Shown here piece after piece: positions 1 to 7,000 of a DNA stretch of 28,788 nucleotides. The DNA is taken from IMG/VR virus record IMGVR_UViG_3300008120_000231, positions 1 through 28,788 of that record; one strand, 5' to 3'. Every line of letters begins with the position of its first letter. Within the stretch, counting starts at the first letter, position 1. A program made the translations under genes and the position numbers. The notes under the pieces were generated by a model that saw only the letters and a program-made list of their open reading frames with translations, had not been told where the DNA came from and did no database searches. The stretch is from a virus.

Positions 1-590
1 TATAATAAGCTGGCAGTTGTCCGCCAAAATTAGATGCATTATTTGCGCTAATAGTAGCGATATACGCAGCATTTACAGATACACCATCAGTATTAACAAT
101 GATACCAGTGTGAGATTTTACAAATACACCATCAGTACTGGCAATAATACCATTGTTAGCTACAACAGCAAGCGAAGGAACAGTAGAAGTTCCGCCTTTA
201 ACTAGACCAACACCAGCATTAATATCTGTAAGAGTACCATCTTCGGCTGTTACTGCTGGACCCCAATAGGCTTTGCCTTCACCGTCAGTACGAAGAACCT
301 GACCAGCAGAACCAATGCTATTATTGGCGTTGATGACACCAGTTAAGGCGATGTTGGCAAATCCAGCATTTCCAGTGAAGGTAGGAGAAGCAGATAGAAC
401 AACAGAACCAGTACCAGTTGAAGTTCCAACGCCAGTACCACCACGAGCGACGGCTAATGTACCAGTTGAAATATTAGTAGCATTAGTATAATAAGCTGGC
501 AGTTCTCCGTTAAGATGAGATGCATTGTTTGCGCTAATAGTAGCGATGTATGCAGAGTTTACAAATACGCCATCAGCATTGGCAACAATA
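1..590 (-). repeat. Direct repeat pair in the distal fibre (about 100 bases, 486 apart)
   Basis: Positions 1-100 and 487-586 match closely. Both contain TATAATAAGCTGGCAGTT, then GCGCTAATAGTAGCGAT, then an ACACCATCAG-like block. They encode the two AYIATISANNAS..LPAYYT units. A smaller duplication of about 40 bases (about 76-115 and 118-157) sits inside the left copy. Confidence 0.7.
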
Positions 591-1015
591 CCAGTATTTG
601 GCACCACTCTTATAGTAGGAATAGATCCTTCGCCAGTTGGATTTACAACAGAATAAACAATATTTGAGGAAGCATTAACTAAAGCAGTATTAAACGCAGC
701 ATTGACTGTCATTGAAGTGTTGCTTTCGATCGCTGTAACGCTTCTAATTTCACTTGTGCTGTTATTCGAAACTTGAATAATGCTGCCGATATTTAGATCT
801 CTTTGGAATACTGTTAATCCGTCGCCTGCAGTAATAGTAGTTGTAGAACCATTAATTTTACCAACACCAACTGCAATTGAAGAAATACCATTGGCTCCCG
901 CAACATTAGCAACATAATTACCAGTTGTATCCGTACCAAGCGCGACAGAGTCAGCAGCAATGGTTGCGGTTAGAGTGCCATTTTGCAAGTCAGTTAGAGT
1001 TACAGAACCAGTTAA
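1..1015 (-). CDS. Tail fibre protein, distal part (partial, off the left edge; frame shifted from its N-terminal part)
   Basis: Read leftward, this stretch is open in one frame with no stop as far as base 1, so the gene continues outside the window. The product is rich in Thr, Ser, Asn, Ala and Gly and carries well-known fibre motifs: NATNISTGTLAVARGGTGVG, SPTFTGNAGF and GQVLRTDGEGKAYWG. Two copies of an AYIATISANNAS...LPAYYT unit occur. A domain of about 80 residues (positions about 640-870) is shared with the 1863-residue protein upstream. No ATG with a ribosome binding site lies near its beginning; the frame is open back to 1060, inside the preceding ORF. It therefore looks like the continuation of the fibre ORF that stops at 1012, reached by a -1 change of frame. 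The role is host recognition at the tail periphery. Family recognition is by motif; the frame join is inference. Confidence 0.75.
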
Positions 1016-2076
1016 ATCGCAACATCTAGCGTAGAGCGCAGATTTGTTGCGCCACCTACGTTAGCAGTGGTAGAAACATTGGCAAATCCAGTAATGGTTG
1101 TGTTGCCAGCTGCTAATGTAGAAGAAACATTAGCAAATCCAGTTACGGATAAGTTGGCGGTAGAAGTAATACCAGAAGATAAAGTGTTGGCAATTGTTAC
1201 AGCGCCATTTACAACTAAAGTAGAGCGCAGGTTTGTTGCGCCACCTACGTTGGCAGTAGTAGATACGTTAATAAATCCAGTGACGGTTGTATTGCCGACC
1301 GCAGCAGTATTTACTACTGTTAATGCACCATCTACAGTCGCATCGCCGCGCAGGTTCGTAGCACCGCCGACATTGGCAGTCGTCGATACATTAATAAATC
1401 CAGTGACGGTTGTGTTACCAAGAGCCGCAGTATTTGGAACAGTTACCGCACCGTTGACCGCGAGAGTGCTTCTTAGGTTTACTGCGCCACCAACGTTAGC
1501 GGTTGACGATACGTTAATAAAACCATTAATCGTGGTATCACCAGCAGCTAGCGTAGAAGATACGTTAGCGAAACCAGTGATGGTTGTATTACCTGCGCCA
1601 AGAGTATTAGAAATCGAGGTGGCGCCAAGAACCGAAAGGCTTCCGTCAGTATCGATACTAGAAGAAGTAATTACAGTATTTACAGAACTGTTGCCAATCA
1701 ACAATGCAGAGGTATTGGCGACTACGTTAGAACCAACAGAAGCAGTGGTTGAAGTAATTATGGAGTTTACAGTGCTGTTACCGACTTTTAATGCCGAGGT
1801 ATTTGCAGTTACGTTTGCTCCTACATTGACAGCTACTGTAACATTAGCAGAACCAACGATGTTTGCGCTGGCGTTTGCAGTTAACAAACCAGTCGTAACC
1901 GTCAGAGTATTAGCTATTAATACACCGTTTACACCCGCAGTTCCTTGCGGGAAAGTAGCTGGGTTGGTCGAATCTACTGAAACTACATTGGCAAACGAGC
2001 TAGCCAATTGGTTCGTCTTGTCTAACCACGCACTAAAAGTCTCTGTAGTTGCGACGTTGCTAATAATTTTTGCCAT
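1012..2076 (-). CDS. Repeat-rich tail fibre protein, N-terminal part
   Basis: The 354-residue product is almost entirely Ala, Asn, Thr, Val, Ser and Gly, with no Cys. Residues 1-60 (ATTETFSAWLDKTNQLAS) resemble the start of structural fibre proteins in marine T4-like phages. After this come two kinds of repeat. The first, TTASVGSNVVANTSAL.IGNSSVN, lies at about 1670-1860; the second, VTGFINVSTTANVGGATNLRSTL with an NG.VT..NT linker, occurs in four imperfect copies at about 1017-1600. Such repeats are expected to form an elongated trimeric shaft. The start follows GAAGAGG, and its ATG directly abuts the stop of the 76-residue gene. The ORF ends abruptly after TLDVAI while the next frame continues with fibre sequence (DLTGSVTLTD), so the stop at 1012-1014 probably interrupts a longer fibre gene. 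A real split gene, a frameshift mutation or an assembly error cannot be told apart here. Confidence 0.75.
   Translation of the reverse strand: MAKIISNVATTETFSAWLDKTNQLASSFANVVSVDSTNPATFPQGTAGVNGVLIANTLTVTTGLLTANASANIVGSANVTVAVNVGANVTANTSALKVGNSTVNSIITSTTASVGSNVVANTSALLIGNSSVNTVITSSSIDTDGSLSVLGATSISNTLGAGNTTITGFANVSSTLAAGDTTINGFINVSSTANVGGAVNLRSTLAVNGAVTVPNTAALGNTTVTGFINVSTTANVGGATNLRGDATVDGALTVVNTAAVGNTTVTGFINVSTTANVGGATNLRSTLVVNGAVTIANTLSSGITSTANLSVTGFANVSSTLAAGNTTITGFANVSTTANVGGATNLRSTLDVAI
1017..1600 (-). repeat. Tandem imperfect repeats in the fibre shaft
   Basis: Four imperfect copies of a unit of roughly 120-135 bases encode NVSTTANVGGATNLRSTL, a variable linker and VTGFINVSS. Copies begin near 1038, 1218, 1350 and 1470 on the plus strand. 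They share the plus-strand stretches GTTGCGCCACCTACGTT and AAATCCAGTGACGGTTGT with few changes. They encode the periodic shaft and could recombine with one another. Confidence 0.7.
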
Positions 2077-2307
2077 TTACCTCTTCTCCGAAGATGTTAG
2101 AGTCGATATTAACAACTCTTTAATTTCTCTTATTTCTGTTTTTAAATCTAATATTTGTTGCTGCATATCATTCAAATGGTTAGCCTGAGCCATCCTGGCT
2201 TTGTATGCTCTAAGAGCAGATACATTTGTATTTAGTAGCGCGCCAGTAACAGTATCTTTTACTAGGTCTGGCGCGTCTTCTACTTTTATTATTTTTTGTT
2301 TTGTCAT
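2077..2307 (-). CDS. Small coiled-coil protein, conserved type in T4-like tail clusters
   Basis: This 76-residue protein has an N-terminal half with EDAPDLVKDTVTGALLNTN, a pattern I associate with small proteins in structural clusters of marine T4-like phages. The C-terminal half (about residues 44-70) is a heptad-like helix, DMQQQILDLKTEIREIKELL, likely to form a coiled coil. Its ATG overlaps the TGA of the 569-residue gene (ATGA), and its stop abuts the fibre start, so it is translationally coupled to both. A role as a small virion component or fibre-assembly helper is inferred from position only; I cannot assign a function. Confidence 0.65.
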   Translation of the reverse strand: MTKQKIIKVEDAPDLVKDTVTGALLNTNVSALRAYKARMAQANHLNDMQQQILDLKTEIREIKELLISTLTSSEKR

Positions 2308-4013
2308 TTTTGTAGAGCGATTACTTTCAAATCTGTAACTTTAGGTGGATTGAATTCGTAATCGGTATCCGCAGTAAGTACAATCTTAATGCTATACTTC
2401 TTAAAGCCTTGGAATAGTTCGCCATTCGCGCCAGTATATTTTACAACACCCTCATTAGTTTTATCTTCTGTTCTAATCTGGTATTGGTATTCAATATAAT
2501 TTCTAGGATTTGTCGCGTTGCTAAACACAGTAGCAGGAGTAACTTGTTCCATCTCAATCCAATTCAAATCAGAGAATGCTTTATGATTATCTTCTGCGTT
2601 CTGCAATCTAGCAAAAACACGAACATTGGTTCTTGGCGGTTTGTAAGCAGAAACATATACGTTAAGATCTTCTGCGTCCATTCCCTCAGCTAGAGTAATT
2701 ACTTTACTGACGTACTTACTGCTGGCTGTTCCTGCAGTCGTTAATTCTGTGTTCAAAATGTCACCGTCGCTGTTAATAATGTTTGTAACTAACAACGCGC
2801 GAGAATTATTCAATTTAATAATTGGAGCACAATAATCATTAATTGTATTTAGCGTAACAATAACATCTAATGGACTTTCTGGTTCAGATAATAAATCCAA
2901 ATTCCAATTCGAAAAACTCGGAATCCAACGAGCAGAATCGCTAAAACTTTTTTCAAATTCTGTTGATAGCAATAATGCAGATCCAGGTGGATCTTTTACA
3001 TATGAACTTCCGTTGTATTTTGTTCCTCGCACTTTGAATGTAGTCGAAGAACCAGTTTTCGCATCAATATCAAATCTAGGAATAATTGAATGATATTTCA
3101 AATCAACGATATCTTCAATTTTAGCATCAACGATAAAAGTTTCTACCTTAGTAAAAATAGTGGTGTACACAGGAACACCAGCAACCGTACTGCTCTGATA
3201 TGGTGTAGAAATAAATCCTTCTTTTACAGCCTTAAAACGTTCGTTATCAGAAAAATTAGTTTCGCCAGTATTGTTTCTTTTTACTTTATAGATGTATCTT
3301 TCGCCATCATAAGAATCTAGTTTAACTTTATATCTGTCTTCCAATTCACCAACGTTAATCCAAGAACCAGACGAATCAGATCTATAAACTTTGTCTGTAG
3401 TAGAAAGAGGAACGGACAATGATTGTTTTGTTACAATTGGTGTTGTCTGAAGATAATCAAATTTGTTTTTAATTCTTAGAGTTGCTTGACTTTGTGTGTT
3501 TGTGACAAACTTAGCTCTGTATAGCTTAAACTTAATGTCATCGTTTTCCAAGATAGAATAAGATCCATTAATTTCGCGATAGTATACTTTTTCAAGTACT
3601 GGATTAGAGCCTAATAATTTAGAAGTTGATATATCTTTATCACCAGCGCCTGCTCCCCAGATGGTATATTCAGACGAAGGAGTTTGCAGAGCAAACGCAT
3701 ATCGTTTCGTAGAATTTAAGAATACTGGCTGGTCAAAAGTAAAGAGAGTTTCTGTTTCGCTATCTTCTGATATATTAACTTCGCTCGCCGATAAGAAAAC
3801 TAAGCTTCCAGGAACAATTTTAGTTGGGTCTGGTTGATTGTTGTTCATTTCCATTAAGAACAATTTTAACTCAGACAGCTGACCAGCTTTTCTAAAGAAT
3901 AACCCTATCTTAGTTATGTATGCTCCTGGTGTATTTTCAGGCGTTGGCAATGCGAATGCCTGCGCTATGAATTTTCCAGTTTCAATATTTTGTTTAGTAC
4001 CTATGGTTACCAT
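2304..4013 (-). CDS. Virion structural protein, peripheral baseplate or fibre-connector type
   Basis: This 569-residue protein has an N-terminal region (about residues 5-170) of the pattern KFIAQAFALPTPENTPGAYI, TKIGLFFRK, FTFDQPVFLNSTKRYAFALQ, SEYTIWGAG and DIKFKLYRAKF. This is a beta-rich module I recognise from T4-like marine phage structural proteins, where it often forms the C-terminal part of the large DUF4815 protein. Here it is a separate gene just downstream of the DUF4815 gene, with an 11-base gap and a good ribosome binding site (TAAGGA). The rest is beta-rich with no obvious catalytic motif. It probably attaches peripheral fibres to the baseplate. The exact role is inferred. Confidence 0.6.
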   Translation of the reverse strand: MVTIGTKQNIETGKFIAQAFALPTPENTPGAYITKIGLFFRKAGQLSELKLFLMEMNNNQPDPTKIVPGSLVFLSASEVNISEDSETETLFTFDQPVFLNSTKRYAFALQTPSSEYTIWGAGAGDKDISTSKLLGSNPVLEKVYYREINGSYSILENDDIKFKLYRAKFVTNTQSQATLRIKNKFDYLQTTPIVTKQSLSVPLSTTDKVYRSDSSGSWINVGELEDRYKVKLDSYDGERYIYKVKRNNTGETNFSDNERFKAVKEGFISTPYQSSTVAGVPVYTTIFTKVETFIVDAKIEDIVDLKYHSIIPRFDIDAKTGSSTTFKVRGTKYNGSSYVKDPPGSALLLSTEFEKSFSDSARWIPSFSNWNLDLLSEPESPLDVIVTLNTINDYCAPIIKLNNSRALLVTNIINSDGDILNTELTTAGTASSKYVSKVITLAEGMDAEDLNVYVSAYKPPRTNVRVFARLQNAEDNHKAFSDLNWIEMEQVTPATVFSNATNPRNYIEYQYQIRTEDKTNEGVVKYTGANGELFQGFKKYSIKIVLTADTDYEFNPPKVTDLKVIALQK

Positions 4014-4024
4014 TGTTTGTTTCC

Positions 4025-7000
4025 TTAGAATTGTTCGTCAGTATATTGAATATCAGAACCCACATAGCCAATCTCTCCCGAAGCAAAGTCTACGTAAATC
4101 TCTTGATATCTATTATCATAGATGTATACTAAACCTCCGCCAGATGAACCTACTGAGATAGAATCGTCTGGTGGTGTTGGTGTTGGGAAAACAGTATTAG
4201 CTGCAGTAGAACCAGCATCAAAAATTACGTATCTGGTTAGAACCGTAGTATTTGCTAAGCTACCTATCTTAACTTCTACTTTTAATGTTCCAGAAGGAAT
4301 TGTACTATTCCATCTTAAAGATAGTTTCTGATTACCATTTGTGGAATCTGCGCTTACTTGCTCGTCAACACCGATATTACTATATGAGTATTGTCCAGCA
4401 ACAGTACTAGATGCACCACCAGCGCTAGTAAATCCTGATTCTGCGCTTAGAACTAAGCATGTATTTGCGCCAGAAGTTTTATAACTGTCAAAATCTAAAT
4501 GGATACTTCCTTCAGAAGTGTAAACTTTTGCTCCCGAATCGCTTAGAATATATGGATTAGCATCGCCAGCAACATGTCTAGATATCTTTAAATCATATCC
4601 AACTGGAACTGGGAATACGCGAATCAGATTAATAGTTTTAACAACCTCATACGTTTTTCCACTCGACGTTGTTACTTTGAATTTTACATCAAAACTTGTC
4701 GCTTGTTCAGAGATAGTGTATGTTACCGTGTGCGGACCTTGTGTTGTTTCTGTTAGTTTAGAAGAAACAAAGGTTGTCGTATTTGGATTAGTTAGAGCGA
4801 AGTTCCATAGATATGAAGCTGGAGCTTCATCGTTATAACTGGTTGTATCTGTAAAGGTTAAAACGTGCTCAGATTGATCCACACCAATATATGTACTACC
4901 AGTATATTCGAACGAAGGTATTGCTTCTACGACAATAGTAGGCGGTTGAATTGGTGGTTGTCCATCTGGTGGTGGTGGCAACGGTGGTTCTGGCGCAGGT
5001 GGCGGTGTTGGCGGTGGTGGTGCTGGTGGTGGTGGTTCTGGTATTTTTACCACTACATCAATTGTTAGTCCACCAGTCGCCGAAGAGAACTGGATTCCTT
5101 TTGTGATCGGTGAACCCGTAACATTTAATGTGTGGTTTCCGATGGTAATATTTCCAGGAATAGTAACAATACCATAAACAACACCAGCAGAATCCGAATA
5201 AATCGGAGCGCCATAAATTCCATCGACCGTTACATTGACTGGAGCAATCGCGGCAGGTGAATCAATTTTACCTTGTACAGCAGAAGAAGAATAATCTGTA
5301 CTGTCAATGCTAATATAATGCCTTGCGTTGGGTAACAACCCTCTAGCGATAAACTTAATTGTTCTAAACGAAGGGAACACCAAATCGCTGTTGTTAGATG
5401 TAGGCAATTGATAATAAGAATCATATGCGCCAGTTGGTGTATTTACATAGGTAGAAGTTCTCTGAACGTCCGCGAAGATAGATGGAGTTAGAGAAACTGT
5501 ACCATGCGTATAACGGATATCGTTATCCACTAGCAATTCTTTTGAAGCTCCGAGCTGTTCGATTAAAACTTCATCGTCATAATTAACTGTTAAAAAGTCT
5601 TTGTTAAATTTGATGCGGTTAGCTGCATCAGTAACAATATCAATACTCTGTGCGTCGTCGTCAGCTAATTCAAGTTCGATTGTTTCTATAGAATAATTTG
5701 GTCTTCCGACTCCATAGTCAGTATCAATGACCATATTATGACCGTTGTACGCATCAGTAAAGTTTAGATTATCGAAAGGATCAACGAAGATACCATTTTT
5801 AAATCTATCTACGCCATTTTCATTAGGAATTGACAACTGAAGAGTTGATTTTTCTAGCAATGTCAGTGCTGTCTGATATTCTAAAGAAGAGATACGTTTC
5901 TCAAGAACAGAAATATCTCGCATCGTAAAGCGTCGCGAGTCAACGTTAGTTATCTGAATAGCATAATCAGTTCTTCCAGTATCTTTTACTTGCTGAGCTG
6001 GCATCGAAGGATATGGCGGAACATATACTTTAGCAATCGCCATACTAGTGTCAGTATCAATAGTTGGATACTTTGGGTTTAATCCAGAAATGCCTTGTTT
6101 TACTTCAATCGTTCCTTTGTTGGTGATTACCACTAGGTCACGACGAGGCAAATAATAGGTATAGTTATATTCGAAGTTATTTCCAGGAACTGGTTTTACG
6201 TCAGTAGTAAATGTATTATACTCAGCAACAGATTCTATTGATGGCTCATATACTGGATTTAGTGTAGCACTAGACGCGACAGTTGTCAAAATAGCAGTGT
6301 TGGATTTAACTGGTCGGAAGTCAATAGAATCGCGCAAGCTAATTGTTTGTTCAGAACTTGATGAATAATATGAAGGAATCTCCCAAGTAGCAATAGTGTT
6401 AGCTGGCGGATTTATTGAATCATTTACAGGATATGACTCAATTGAAAAGAATCCAGTTGGTGGCTGTGTATCAACAGTCATAACGTTGAAGTCTACAATT
6501 AATTTGGTGTCAGAATTCATAGTCAAACCTGCGTTAGAGCGTAATCTAACGGTAGCGTGGTCATAATAAGTATCGCGTTGACCATACTCAATTACAAACT
6601 GATCGGTAACATCCTGACCAATATCAACAGAGTCGTTAATAGAAGATGTTTTGTAGATTTTATTAACTTTGTACACATCAGCAAAACCAAGCGACCAGAC
6701 GCCAGTTGGATTCACAACAGAATATACTACGTTTGAAGAAGTATTAACTTGCGCAATATTAAACGCAGCATTGACTGTCAGCGAAGTATCACTTGCGATT
6801 GCTGTAATGCTTCTAATTTCACTTGCGCTGGCATTCGAGACTTGAATTACATCACCGATATGAAGTTGCTTTGTAAATAAGGTTTGATTTCCGCTATCAC
6901 CAGAAGTAATAGTGGTGTCAGAACCATTAATCTTACCTTTTAGTTGACCTTGGTATAAACGAACTTTTACATTTCTACTTACGTTCTTAGCGATTGCTGG

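Noticed and set aside
1010-1022. Programmed frameshifting as the explanation for the split fibre
   Set aside because: The direction (-1) fits, but no X XXY YYZ heptamer is present in the proper phase, unlike at the end of gp26. An indel is simpler.
1067-2188. Long rightward ORF (373 codons) opposite the fibre gene
   Set aside because: It is a by-product of the repetitive Ala/Asn/Thr/Val codons of the fibre on the minus strand. It has no ribosome binding site and an unnatural Val/Pro/Thr-rich product.
4865-5068. Trp-rich rightward ORF opposite the polyproline hinge
   Set aside because: It is simply the antisense reading of the GGTGGT-like hinge DNA.
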